This document shows positions 42,873-54,657 of a stretch of 64,000 nucleotides of DNA, one piece after another. A program made the position numbers and the translations under genes. The notes under the pieces were generated by a model. The model saw nothing but the letters and a program-made list of their open reading frames with translations. It was not told where the DNA came from and did not search any database. How positions within the stretch are numbered: the first letter of the stretch is position 1; the number at the start of each line of letters is the position of its first letter. The stretch is from Smallanthus sonchifolius (lineage: Eukaryota; Streptophyta; Magnoliopsida; Asterales; Asteraceae), in assembly GCA_023525975.1 (NCBI GenBank), contig CM042039.1:11314501-11378500 (forward strand), written 5' to 3'.

Positions 42873-43724
42873 ATGGCACAGAGCAATGGCTTTGAAGATA
42901 TTGGCAGCATCAACCGACCACCAAGGTTGGTATCAGGAGAAGACTATGACATGTGGAAAAATCGCATGGAAAGCTTCTTCTGTTACCAGGAATACGAAAT
43001 GTGGAGATCCATCAAGGAGGGTCCATATATTCCCATGGTGGCCTCTGCTGATGGTGGAGGGCTACAAGTCCCGAAGGAAACCTCCAAGTACTCTGAAGAG
43101 GACATCAAGAAAATGGAGGTGGACTTCAAGGCACTAGGAGCCATCCAAATGTGCCTTCCAAATGAAGTTTTTCACAACTTCAGAAGTTACAAAACTGCCA
43201 AGGAGCTCTGGGAGGCTCTGGAGAAGATGTTTGCTGGCTCTGAAGAAGTCAAAGAGAACAGAAGGGACATACTGAAGCAGCAGTATGAGAACTTCGTCTG
43301 GAGGGAAGGTGAGTCCCTAACTATTTTATATAACAGATTTACCTATCTTGTAGGTGAACTGCAGTGCTCCAAGGTAAAGCTGGAGAATGAAGACATTCTC
43401 AAAAAGTTCATAAGATCTCTTCCTAGTTGTTGGACATTATACACTGTGTCCATCAGAAGAACAGAGAATCTGAAGACTCTTCAGATGACTGAGCTCTTTG
43501 GCATGCTCAAAACCTATGAATTAGAAATGATTCAAGCTAAAGAAGGAGCTCCAGTTATCAATCAGCTACCACTTCCTCTACTACCTCCTCAGCGCTTCAC
43601 TATGATCATTCCGGTCCTAGTGCAAGCAGCTACTATCCTCCCATTGTTACTCACCCTCAGACCCCAACCGCTTCACAATCTAACTCATCACCATTTCTTC
43701 TTGAGGCACCTCCTCAACAGCTAA
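42873..43724 (+). pseudogene. gag: Element H gag, N-terminal capsid part
   Basis: Copia-type Gag (UBN2/gag-polypeptide family): MAQSNGFEDIGSINRPPRL, WKNRMESFFCYQEYEMW, ALGAIQMCLPNEVFHNF, a central helix-rich region, then MLKTYELEMIQAKEG. I chose Met 42873, which follows a leader ending in AAAACAAAA and begins the recognisable homology, over an in-frame Met ten codons earlier. From about residue 225 the sequence becomes unlike Gag and stops at 43724. The true continuation is in another frame from about 43730, so a frame change lies between about 43560 and 43760. Confidence 0.88.
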
Positions 43725-43759
43725 CCTCTACTGCTTTTGTCTCTGACATCTCAAGCAGC

Positions 43760-44536
43760 ATGTACTTCATAAAAGAGGATCTGGAATGCTTTCATCCAGA
43801 TGATCTTGAAGAAATGGATATTCAGCACTCATATGCCATGCTCTCCCTCAGAGCAAAAAAGTTCTATTCTAGAACCGGAAGATCATTTCCAAGCAACAAC
43901 TCAAACAGCAGAGTTGGACTTGATAAAAGCAAGATCCGTTGTTACAACTGTAACCAAATGGGTCACTTTGCTAGGGAGTGCAAGGCACCTAAAGCCAATC
44001 AGGGTGCCGGCCATCAAAGATAAGCCTACCAAAGTCAGCCCAGACAACAGCAGCAGCAACAAACTCCACCAGCACAAACTGCAGCATGTGCAAATGTTGG
44101 AACTGCAGAATTCGACTGGAGTTTTCAATATGAAGATGTTCCTATCTCCAACCAAGCACTTATTGCAGACACTGCAGAGATACCACCTCAGGTATTTGAA
44201 CATCTATGCTCTCAAGCCTGCATTGATAAATTTTTAGGTTATAGAAAACATAACCAAAACCTTATAGATCAAAATGAAGAGTTTCTTCAACTAAAATCTG
44301 AGAAGGTTGAAATCACTTACAAAGAAAAAATTGAATGCCTTAAGAAAGAGATTTCATCTCTAAAACATGAACAAACCAATCTTGAAACTCAGATTGATGA
44401 TCTATTAGTAAAACTTAAATCAACCAGAGCTGATCTGGCAGAACAGAAAGTTCATGTTGAAAAATATGAATTTTTGTCTAAAAAGCTACAGAGACTTCTA
44501 GATATTCAAGTCCATGAAAAGGTAAAGCTTGGATGA
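43760..44536 (+). pseudogene. gag: Element H gag, first zinc knuckle and coiled-coil extension
   Basis: One frame with an in-frame TAA at 44021-44023 and ending at TGA 44534. It contains the knuckle CYNCNQMGHFAREC (43940-43982), a Gln-rich stretch, FDWSFQYEDVPISNQALIA, then a long coiled coil (KIECLKKEISSLKHEQTNLE and following heptads). This arrangement of Gag knuckle plus long coiled coil is seen in SIRE-type copia elements. The coil may help Gag assembly. Confidence 0.8.
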
Positions 44537-45460
44537 CTTGGATATGGCAAGGAACAGTACAATGCTGTTCCTCATCCAGCTGACTATGTTGCCATCTATG
44601 AACCAAGCTTCGATGTTGCAAAACTCGACACTGCAAACAGAAATCTTGATCCTCCAATGGATGAACCCCTTGTTAAAGACTGCACTACCTCATCAGAATC
44701 TGAGTTAACCTTCTCAGACCATGATGAAATCAGTACAGCTTCATCTGAAGCTGTTCTGAATAGGGACAGACATCAGGACCCACGAACTCCAAGCCTCAGT
44801 TCATGCCAAATCAGAAGAATCAGCAATAGGATAGAAGAGCTACGACCAAGAAAACTCAGTTCAGAAACTCTTCTTCTCCACCAAGGAAGCAGCAGCCCAA
44901 AGTTCAGCAGTCCTGCATCATATGTGGGGAATCAAACCACTTTGCTGCAAAATGTCAATTTAACCCCTTCAACCAGATCCTTCTTCAATCAACACATAAA
45001 CAAAAGAAGGATCAGCATACTTCAGTTGATAGGCCATCTGCAGCCAGTAGAAGAGTTGAAACTGCAGAAAAACACAAGCTGCAGCAAAAGGCAAAGCCTT
45101 CAGCAGCCACCAAATATGCTGCTGCTCAAACAAAGCAGTCAGCAGCAAAAACTAAATCTGCTGCTGCTCCAACTAAGCCTTCAGCAGCAAAAGCAAAATC
45201 TACTGCTGAAAGGCCAAAGATATCAGCAGCAAAACCTGCCGCTGCTGACAAGCCAAAACCTTAAGCAGGAAAATCAGCTGCTGATAGAGCAAATTCATCA
45301 GCTGCCAAAGCCAAATCCACAGCCGATAAAGAAAAGAGAACTGGAAAACCACTACTTAAGCAATGGAAAGCCAAAATCTCTACTCCTGTCAGCAAAATCA
45401 TCATCGGTGCTGTTGAATGCACGCATGTTGAATCAGAAAGTCCAAGGACTCTTTTCTTAA
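44537..45460 (+). pseudogene. gag: Element H gag C terminus: second zinc knuckle and Ala/Lys tail
   Basis: The frame continues (AVPHPADYVAIYEPSFDVAK; acidic Ser-rich SESELTFSDHDE), then shifts at about 44770-44830. In the new frame a second knuckle, CIICGESNHFAAKC, lies at 44914-44955, followed by a basic repeat region rich in SAAK, KSAAA and PSAAK units (45110-45300). The DNA behind that tail is dense in TCAGCAGCA and TGCTGCTGA, the arm sequences of the LTR hairpins. In-frame stops follow before pol opens at 45507. Confidence 0.65.
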
Positions 45461-45506
45461 AAAAGGAGAGCTCTTAGACCACACCCACTAACTAAATCTC
45501 TTTCAT

Positions 45507-48110
45507 GTGCAGGGACAGCCAGGTAACAAGAACAACACCTGGGTGGTAGATAGCGGCTGTTCCAGGCACATGACAGGCAACAGGTCCATCCTCTCTAACT
45601 TCAGACATTTCAATGGAGGATATGTTACCTTTGGGAGTGACTCAAAAGGTGGATCTATCACTGGACAAGGCACTGTGTCCAATGAGAGGATGAGCATTGA
45701 AAGAGTCAACTATGTTAAAGAACTTGATTTCAATCTCATGAGTGTTTCCCAAGTATGTGATCAAAAGCAATGGATGCTCTTCACTGACAAAGAATGCTTT
45801 GTGTTAGCTCCTGGCCTATCTAAACCTCCCCCAGAGAAGATTCTCCTAACTGCAAATAGAAAGGACAACTTATATGTGCTTGACATGAATGAAGTCACTC
45901 CATCCGGTAGTGTTTCATGTTTTCTGTCAAAGGCATCAGTTGATGAATCCGCTCTCTGGCACAGGAGGTTAAGCCATGTTAACATCAAAACAATCAATAA
46001 ATTAGTGAAGGACAATCTTGTCAGAGGGCTTCCTGACAAAGAATTCCAGCTAGACGATCACTGCATTGCCTGCTTGAAGGGAAAACAACACAAGAGTTCC
46101 CATAAGCCCAAGACATTGAACACAAATGACACTCCTCTCCAGCTACTGCATATGGATCTCTTTGGTCCTACGAATGTCATGTCAATGGGCAAAAAGTCCT
46201 ACTGTCTGGTGATTACTGATGACTTCTCCAGATTCTCTTGGGTATTCTTCCTAAGAACAAAAGATGAAACTGCTGAGATTCTCAAATCCTATATTCTCAG
46301 GGTAGAGAATCAAAGCAATCTGAAGGTAAAGATCATAAGGTGTGATCAGGGAACAGAGTTCAAAAATCACACTTTGAACAGTTTCTGTGAGAGCAAGGGC
46401 ATTGAAAGGCAATACAGTGCTCCAAGAACCCCTCAACAAAATGGGGTTGCTAAAAGAAGAAATAGGACTCTAATTGAGTCAGCAAGATCTATGCTGGCTG
46501 ACTCAAAGCTGCCCCTTACTTTCTGGGCGGAAGCAGTAAGCACAGCTTGTTATGTGCAGAATAGAGTCCTTATTGTTAAGCCTCTCCAGAAAACACCTTA
46601 TGAACTATGGCTCAATAGAGTTCCCTACATTGGCTTCCTGAAGCCCTTTGGATGTCCATGTACCATCCTCATCACTCATGGGGTTCTTCCTAAATTCGGT
46701 GCAAAGTCTGATGAAGGTTACTTTGTGGGTTACTCCTCTCAATCAAAGGCCTACCGAGTATTCAATTCTAGGACTCGGATTGTGGAAGAATCTGCCAATG
46801 TGGAATGCAGGGAACACGTTGTCTATGAACAAGGAAAAGGTCCCAACTGGCTTTTTGATATAGACTCCTTCACCCAGATATTTGAGCCCCTCATATTCTC
46901 AAATATGGAGCCTCCTTCTTCAAACTCAACACCTTCTACCTCAATCTCTTCTTCTGACTACAGACTAGAGTTTCCCAGTCCCTACATCAGGATGAAAAGG
47001 CCATCCATTGATCCTCCATCAGTGGCAGAAGCTATTGAAGCCAGTGCAGGTGAAGCCGGTACATCCAACACCACAAGCAGCAATCTCTCTAACAATGAAA
47101 TCCTAAATGAAGCCTCCTCAATTCATGCTGAAGAGGCCTCTGATGCTAATGCTGCTGACTATGTGGAACACAATGATCAGATCCTCCAAGCTCCTCTCCA
47201 CACATCTGAAGACAATACTGATCTAAACCACAGTAATCTTGAAGAGGGAATACGGTTGGATGTGATACCAGCACAGAGAATAAACAAAGAGCATCCTCTG
47301 GAAAACATCATTGGCCAAGTCCACACAGGCATCCAGACAAGAAGTAAGTCTCATGAAGCCAACATTTGTTTGTTCTCTTGCTTTCTATCACAGGTGGAAC
47401 CCAAAAGGATTGATGAAGCTCTCAAGCACAACAGCTGGATTGAAGCAATGCAGGAAGAATTGCTGCAATTCAAAAGACAAGATGTTTGGAAGCTTGTTGA
47501 TCTTCCACCTTGTCAAACAGCCATTGGAACAAGATGGGTTTTCAGAAACAAGCAAGATGAGAGGGGCATCGTAGTCAAGAACAAAGCCAGACTGGTAGCT
47601 CAAGGTTACACTCAAGAAGAAGGCATTGACTATGATGAAGTTTTTGCTCCTGTTGCCCGTCTGGAAGCCATTAGAATTTTTCTGGCTTATGCAGCATCCA
47701 AAAACTTTATGGTCTATCAAATGGATGTGAAGAGTGCCTTTCTGTATGGCACGATTGATGAAGAGGTCTATGTCAAACAGCCTCCGGGCTTTGTAGATCC
47801 TGCACATCCAAATAAGGTCTTAAAACTAGACATAGCTCTCTATGGCTTACACCAAGCCCCAAGAGCCTGGTATGAAACTTTATCTGGATATCTACTTAGC
47901 AACAACTTCAGAAGAGGGGCCATTGATCAGACATTATTCATCAAAGATGAAGGGGGAGAATTTTTGTTGGTCCAGATTTATGTTGATGACATTATCTTTG
48001 GATCTACAAGAAAGAAGCTCTGCAAAGATTTTGAAGTTCTGATGCATTCCAAATTTGAAATGAGTTCAATGGGTGAACTAAATTTCTTTTTAGGACTTCA
48101 AGTCAAATAG
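45507..48110 (+). pseudogene. pol: Element H pol: protease, integrase and reverse transcriptase
   Basis: An open frame of 867 codons with no ATG at its head (GTG), as expected for a gag-pol continuation. In order: protease WVVDSGCSRHMTG (about 10-22); integrase zinc domain (LWHRRLSHVN to CIACLKGKQ, about 150-195); integrase core with Asp in HMDLFGPTN (about 215) and Asp in RCDQGTEF (about 280). The third acidic residue, expected as VAER 36 residues later, reads VAKR, so the catalytic Glu is Lys. Reverse transcriptase follows (WVFRNKQDERG about 676; YVDDIIFGS about 825, intact). The frame stops at TAG 48108-48110, within a well-conserved segment, and continues in the same frame beyond it. Confidence 0.93.
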
Positions 48111-48923
48111 GTACCAACTGGAATCTTCATAAGTCAATCCAAGTATGTCAAAAGCATCTTGGAGAGGTTCAAAATGACTGACTGCTCTGCTGCAAGAACT
48201 CCTATGCAAGTGCACCATCAATTATCTCCGGATAAAGAAGGACAAGACACTGATCAACATCAGTACCGAGCAATGATAGGGTCTCTCATGTATCTCACTG
48301 CCTCAAGACCAGACATCATGTTTGCAGCTTGTCTCTGCGCAAGATTTCAAGCTGCTCCAAAAATGTCTCATCTTCAAGCTGTCAAAAGGATCTTTAGATA
48401 CCTAAAGGGAGCTCCAAAACTTGGGCTATGGTATCCAAAGAATGAAAATGTCAATCTCTATGCCTACACTGACAGTGACTATGGGGGTTGTAACTTGGAC
48501 AAAAAGTCCACATCTGGGGGATGTCAATTTCTTGGAGGAAGGCTCATCTCATGGCAATGCAAAAAGCAAACATGTGTTTCTACTTCAACAGCTGAAGCAG
48601 AATACATTGCAGCTTCAAGCTGCTGTGCACAGGTCATCTGGATCCAAAATCAAATGCTTGACTATGGAATGACCTTCATGCAGACTCCAATTCACATTGA
48701 CAACATGAGTGCTATCTCTATCACAAACAATCCGGTGCAGCACTCAAAGACAAAGCACATCTACATCAGGTACCATTTCATAAGAGATCAAGCTGAGAAA
48801 AGGAGAATTATTTTAACCAAAGTTCATACAAATGAGCAATATGCTGATCTGTTTACAAAACCTTTTGATGAAGCTAGATTCAGATATTTAGTTGAATCAA
48901 TTGGTATGATGAACTTTGATTAA
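48111..48923 (+). pseudogene. pol: Element H reverse transcriptase end and RNase H
   Basis: Same frame as the preceding block, separated by one TAG. It contains PTGIFISQSKYVKSIL, LMYLTASRPDIMFA, the RNase H motifs YTDSDYGGC and STAEAEYIAAS, the late motif HSKTKHIYIRYHFIRD and the copia end FTKPFDEARFRYLVESIGMM. The residues needed for RNase H look present. The end motif matches SIRE/Maximus-type copia elements. Confidence 0.92.
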
Positions 48924-49551
48924 AATCCATCTCAAGTCTCTCCTTAAAAATGTGTCTTTTGTCCCTTGTTGTAAATAAAAGTTATAAGTCAGCAGCATTT
49001 TTGCCTCTCAGCTGCTGACAGGGTTAAAGCTTCAGCAGCAAAGCCTTTGCCACTGATCGCTTTAAGTTATCAGCAGGAACAAGTTTCCTACGGATAACTT
49101 TAAGGCAGTCAGCAGCAACCGTTTTGCTGCGGAATGAATACAACAGTCAGCAGCTACCAAATCTGCTGCTGAAAGACTTAACTATCAGCAGCAACCAAGT
49201 TTGCAGCTGATAGCACATCATCAGCAGCAACCAAGTTTGCTGCTGATGGGTAAAAATAAGTCTACATTAACTTTTACCCGCTGTAAAAGTAAATATCGTC
49301 AGTCATTACCATGACTGCTCGAGTGGTTTACAGCTGTAACAATGAAAAGTGAAACAGGTTGTACTGTACAAGTAGGGTTGCTTTTTCTTCGTCTGCCGTT
49401 ATATCACCATCACCAACGTTCCCTCAACCTCTTCACATTCTATTTCAAACCTATCTCCCATCACTTTCTCTCCCGTCCCCACATCATTCAAAGCCCTCCA
49501 TAATTAATCACCATTCAAACACCTTTCTCTCTTCCCTCCAAATCCATACCA
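48924..49551 (+). repeat. Element H spacer between pol and the 3' ORF, rich in GCTGCTG/CAGCAGC words
   Basis: No open frame. From about 48988 to 49250 there are about a dozen TCAGCAGC and TGCTGCTGA words in both orientations, the same words as in the LTR hairpins but without their regular 38-bp period. Confidence 0.75.
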
Positions 49552-51600
49552 ATGGCAGGCGCAGACATAAACAACCCCAACGACAAGTTTTCCCCATATC
49601 ACAACCTAACTGCATACCTAATCAAGGGCAAGAAATCCGAAGGATTCGATGATATGATCGACTTCCTCTGTCGGTCCAAAATCCTCCATGCCCTAACAGT
49701 CAACCCAACCATCTACACTTCCCACATGGAAGAGTTTTGGAACTCAGCCGTGTATTCTACTGAACAGGGCACTCCCCAAATAAGTGGCACAGTAGACGGC
49801 AAGGAGATGATCATCACTGAAGCAAAGCTACGCCAACACCTCAAGCTTCAGGATGAAGGGGACGCCATCTCTTACCCAAGAGACGTATACATGAGGACCT
49901 TTGTATCCATAGGGTACACTGGAAATCAAACAGAGTATACAATAGAGAAGGCACTCATGGGTCCCAAATGGAAGTATCTCTACCACACTCTTCTCCAATG
50001 CATATCCCAGAAGAGGAGTGGCTGGAACCAACTCAGCTCCGGACTTGCGTCGGCAGTTCACGGTATGATAACAGGGGCAGGTTTCAATTTTTCCCACCTC
50101 ATTCTTGAAGGTTTGAGATACAACCTTCAAGAAGGGGTGAAATCACAGTTCTTCATGTACCCAAGATTCTTGCAGGAAGTGTTCAATATTGAACACCAAG
50201 ATCTTTCAAAAACTGCAAGAATCTACTCAATTCTGGGACATAAGAACAACATTTTTCAAAGCATGAGAACAGTTTCATCAAAGTTCTCAGGGGTCGATGT
50301 TCCATTGTTATCTACAATGTTGAACACACATAGTGCCCAGGGTGACAGTTCAGCAAACCCAGCTGATACTGATCCCACACCCTCCTCCTCACTGCCACAA
50401 ACTCAACCTACTGTTTCCCTTGATCGAACCCCTGTGCATTCTACTGAGGATGCATAGGCACATACATTACTCACCCCCAGTTTGATTGCTCAACCGGAAC
50501 ACAGGGCCCCGGTTGCAGCCAAGTATACAAGGAAGAGGGGCAAGAGAACTCCTTCTTCTCTTGCCTCCAAGGCCCAAACCCAAGCCAACATCCCTCACTC
50601 AGAATCACAACATTCTAGTGAGAATATCATAAGGGAAAGCCACATTTCTAGGGAGACTCCTTCGGAAGTCTCTCTATTAGGATTAGGATCACTTCCCGGA
50701 TCCATAGAACAGCCCTTCGAGCCATTCCTCTCTTCTTTGAACTTAAGTGTAGAGGAACCTGACCAAAGTGATGTACCTTCTCCAACTACCACTATCAAGG
50801 AGATACTGATTGGTCTTGCTTCCGAAACACCCAACCCAAGTTCCTCACCCTTGAAGGTCCACTCTGGGAGTATTGAAAGAGTGGATGTGGACGAGGCTGT
50901 CACTACTGCTGGTCCATCAACTGACCAGGAGGACAGTGACAACATCTTTAAGACCTCAACCATGGCAACTCACGGTGAGGGTGTTTCCTTGGAAACTCCC
51001 TTCACTGAGAGGAATCCCAGGCTCCAAGAAACCGCGGGTGATGGGGATGCTGAGGCTAGGCCTACGGCCCCATCTGGGTCCAAGGATTCCACAACTGTGG
51101 ATGAGGACAGACTGAAACTTCATAACATGGAATTGACGGCCAGGGTGGCTATGCTAGAGGCTGAAATGTCCAAACTAAGACACCAAGTCGCTATGCATGA
51201 AGCCCATCAATGCCCAACTTTAGCCTCTCCCTCTCTTGTATCAGTAGGCACCCAAACTGATGCTTACCTGTCTGCTGATGCAACCAAAAAGGGGGAGATG
51301 GTTTCTATGGAAGATGATACAGACAGTCTTGACGACTGGATTCAAGAGCAGTTTGTACTTCAAAGCTCACAATACAAGCCAGCTTTTGTCCAAGTTCATG
51401 ACTTGCCAGCCCCAGATAACGAAGACGAAGAGATATCTGAAGACTGGCAGTTGGTCGTCAGGGCTGTCGATGAAATGTTGAATGATGCTGAAGATACAGA
51501 ACAAACAAATGCATCATTCAGCATCCTTCCACAAGCAGCAGCCATCATTGGTCAATCATCAACCCCAACTATTCAGAACATCAAGGAAGCTAGAATTTGA
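49552..51600 (+). pseudogene. Element H 3' ORF, first part: plant retroelement 3' domain of unknown function
   Basis: Starts MAGADINNPNDKFSPYHN; open for 301 codons to TAG 50455-50457, then in the same frame to 51600. The first 270 residues form a globular-looking domain (FDDMIDFLCRSKILHALT, NPTIYTSHMEEFW, GKEMIITEAKLRQHLKLQDE, LMGPKWKYLYHTLLQCIS, FLMYPRF-like FFMYPRFLQEVF). I recognise the pattern from Asteraceae retroelement-linked predicted proteins that databases often mislabel (for example as xylulose kinase or longin-like). The rest is low-complexity and acidic with a heptad segment (ELTARVAMLEAEMSKLRHQV). Its position, after RNase H and before the 3' LTR, is where SIRE elements have an env-like ORF. 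I see no convincing signal peptide or membrane segment. Confidence 0.72.
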
Positions 51601-53863
51601 CTCCATCCTAGCTTGGGGGTATGATGGATCAGCAGAGAGGTTTTGGATTGGATGGGAGTTCAGCGGAGTAGAAGAGCTGAACTGGAACTCTCTCAATGCC
51701 CTCCAAGTCCTAGAACTGCATCTAACTGACTGCATCAACACTTCAGCAGATCTCTCAGCTGAACTTGCCATTGGCAGGTTCCATGACCTGATGGAGGATA
51801 ATCTACCCAGGTTCTAAAGATTCCTACAAGCAGCACATCGGGTAGCTTATCCTGAATCCTCGGTGGCCGCAGAAAGAAGACTGACTCCTAGCAATCTTGA
51901 AATAACAAGGAGCAGTCTTCTCACTGAAGAAGAAGTTCTGGGCCTTCGAAGGTTCCTGTATGCCTTCCTGGTCAAGGACTTGGATGTGCTAGGTTGGGTG
52001 AGCACTAAGTCTCTTGACCACACTTTTCTGCTCAGCAACGGCTCCTCTCTCATCATCAACACCAGAAACATCCTTCATCTGCCCTCAGACTTTCTCTTCA
52101 AGATCTATCAGCTCAGAACAAACATCTGCAATGTCAACTCACTTGAAAGCCAGGCAATGATAGATACTGTCAGAGCCAAACTTGAACAAGTAGGAAGAAT
52201 TACTGAGGCAGTATATGTGTCAAACTCTGACACTGACACTGACTCAGGTTCCCCTTGAGTTAACATCTGCACTGCAGCTTATGAGTCAAGATCAACTATC
52301 AAAGAAAAACTGAGAGAAATAGAAGGTCCTGAGTATCAACTTGATGAAGACGATGACCTTCCCCTATTCACATCTCAAATTGCCAATGAAGCTGAGGCAG
52401 AGATCCCAATAGCAGCATCACCATCTGCTGTTGTGATCAATGAAGCTGAAGCAGAGGCATCCAATATAAACAAAGGAAAGGGAATCATGACTGATGAAGA
52501 TGAAGAGAGGTTGCTAAAAGAGAAAAGAGAAAGGGAAGAGAAAAGAAGAAGAAGAGAAGAAGAGGAGATGGCTGACATAAAAAGGGTTCAAGAAAGAAAA
52601 ACAGCCATTCTCCTAAGAGAACAAACCATCCAGCTGTATGCTAAACAGCTGGATGAACTGAAAAGAAAGATTCCTGCAGTCGACCAAATTGAGAAAGATG
52701 AACAACTGGCCAGACAGCTGCAGGAACAGCTTGCCAAGGAAGAAGAAGAAGAAGAGAATGAAAAGAAGAAGAAGGAGGATGCTAAGTTTAGAATCACTGA
52801 TTCTAAATTAGCAAAAGAATTAAGGGAGGAGTGGACTGAAGCTCTGATCTCTCAAGGTGAGGACGCAGACTACCTTGAAAAACTTTCAAACAAAGAGATC
52901 TACAGAGCCTTCATGAGTCAGCAAGGTCAGTTGGCAAAGAAGAAAAAGGCTGAAGAAGAAGAAAAAGCCAAACAACAGTCCAAAAAGACCATTGCCTTCA
53001 CTAAAAGGACCCATGAAGAAAGGAAGGTCATGATTGACTTCCTTAAGGCCAGATGAGATAGTGGAAAGAGGCTAGGTTCTATGAATTTCATGAACCTGCA
53101 AGCCCTCTACTTTAAAGTTAAAAAGGATGAGGAAGAAAGACTAGGGAAGAAGGGCTCCAAGAAAAGGGTACTGATCAAAGAAGAAGAAGAACCAAAGACA
53201 AAGAAACCCAAGTCTTCTCCCTCACCTACCTCTTCCTCAGTCCATCATCCTTCCACTCTCCTCCCCAAACCTTCCACTCCTCCACCCAAAAAGTCCAAGT
53301 CATTCCACCCAGCTCCCACTCATCAACAGCCTCCCTTGAAGATACCCAAACCCACTCCTAAACCAGAAGACTCAAGAAATATAGTTAACTGGTTCCACAA
53401 TTCACAAGATCAAGTGTTTGAGATCTTCAGGGGGAGAACTGAGAGAAGAAGATCCACTTACAGGTCTGTTGATGAGGTTCTGCAACTACCTGATTCCGAT
53501 CTTCAAAGAATTTTAGAGCAGGGTGAAGCTCATGAGCCTACAAATGAGAGTGGGAAACATCTTATGCTAGCTATCAGACATTACTTCAATCCTAGCAAAG
53601 ATGTGGTCATGAATATCAAACCACTCAAGTCCCACTCTCCATTTGTATCTTGGTCCTACAATGCTGATTTGGATGAGTTCACACTGACTGATGTAAAGAA
53701 GCAGCAGATGAGATGTTCAAGCAAAGCAATCTACAAAATGCAACACAAAGACATCAAGACTCTGTCTGAACTTCCACTGAACAATCCCAGCAAGGATCCA
53801 AGAGGCTATGAGGTTGAAAGGATAGTCAGCCACATGCAAAAGCTTCAGCAGCAAAGTGATTAG
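51601..53863 (+). pseudogene. Element H 3' ORF, second part
   Basis: Continues in the next frame (a frame change lies at about 51560-51600) to the stop ending at 53863, with in-frame stops at 51815, 52256 and 53054. Segments: GWEFSGVEELNWNSLNALQV; LTEEEVLGLRRFLYAFLVKD; a very charged coiled coil (ERLLKEKREREEKRRRREEE, 52500-52770); ITDSKLAKELREEWTEALIS; FTKRTHEERKVMIDFLKAR; FMNLQALYFKVKKDEEERLG; a Pro/Ser/Lys-rich linker; and a final globular stretch (VNWFHNSQDQVFEIFRGRTE, DEFTLTDVKKQQMRCSSKAI). With the first part it would have been about 1,430 codons. Function unknown. Confidence 0.68.
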
Positions 53864-53888
53864 AAGAATTTTTGGTTGCATCAGTCTA

Positions 53889-53897
53889 GCGGGAGTT
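53889..53897 (+). promoter_or_regulatory. Probable polypurine tract of element H
   Basis: GCGGGAGTT directly precedes the 3' LTR start TGTAGAACC at 53898. It is short and imperfect, but in the correct place. Confidence 0.6.
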
Positions 53898-54652
53898 TGT
53901 AGAACCAAAGACTGATTGCTACCAAATTATTCTAAGTACAAATGCTGCTGATAGGCTTATCAGCAGCATTCAACACTTGTTGCTGCTGATAGGCTTATCA
54001 GCAGCATTCAGCACAAGTTGCTGCTGATAGGCTTATCAGCAGCATTCTGCACAAGTTGCTGCTGATAGGCTTATCAGCAGCAGTCATCCATGTTTGCTGC
54101 TGATAGGCTTACCAGCAGCAACCTTCACTCTTTGCAGCTGATAGCTCTATTCACTGAAAAACCAAACGTTGCAGCTGACTATCCAGGCCAAGCGTCTCTG
54201 ACACCTTTCTGCAAAAGCAACTGACAGACTCAAAGCAGAAGGAACCGCTATGGTCAACCAATGACGGACAACAATACACTTCTCCAAGCATGCAAACAAT
54301 CATGAATAAAGAAAACGTTTCAGTAAAGTTAACTAGATTAGCCTTTACGTGTAATGTAAATTAATAAACAAGATCAACGGTTTGTGTTCGATCTGATCCT
54401 TAGAATCAAGGGTCTGTCTTGATTCTAAGTTACTATAAATACTGAGTTGCCACTTCATTGTAAGTGTGCTTGTAGTGCTTGTCATACTTATTCATTGAGT
54501 TTCTCACTTGTAATCTTTGCATTCACAAAAGCTTAATACAATAGTGTTTATCAGTATTCTTTGTGTTTACTTGATTATAAATTGTGTAGTTGATTTTGTT
54601 TCCGCCAACCTCAACTAAGAACAGAACCATCTTGTATTCTCACGATCCTACA
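53898..54652 (+). repeat. Element H 3' LTR (755 bp)
   Basis: Pairs with 41971-42763. It has five hairpin units (53943-54120) and an intact TATAAATA at about 54434. Besides the missing unit I see roughly six substitutions. Confidence 0.96.
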
Positions 54653-54657
54653 TTATG

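Larger units (their letters stand above)
41971..54652 (+). mobile_element. Element H: 12.7-kb Ty1/copia element of SIRE type with extra 3' ORF
   Basis: Exact TTATG duplications (41966-41970 and 54653-54657), LTRs of 793 and 755 bp, initiator-Met primer site, gag with coiled coil and two zinc knuckles, copia-order pol (protease, integrase, RT, RNase H), then about 4.3 kb of additional coding-like sequence before the 3' LTR. Reading frames carry several stops and frame changes. It is inserted in G's left LTR. Confidence 0.95.

Noticed and set aside
49552..50457. Stand-alone host gene (names such as xylulose kinase or longin-like protein are attached to similar predictions)
   Set aside because: It sits inside element H between pol and the 3' LTR, with no kinase or longin motif; those names look like database errors.
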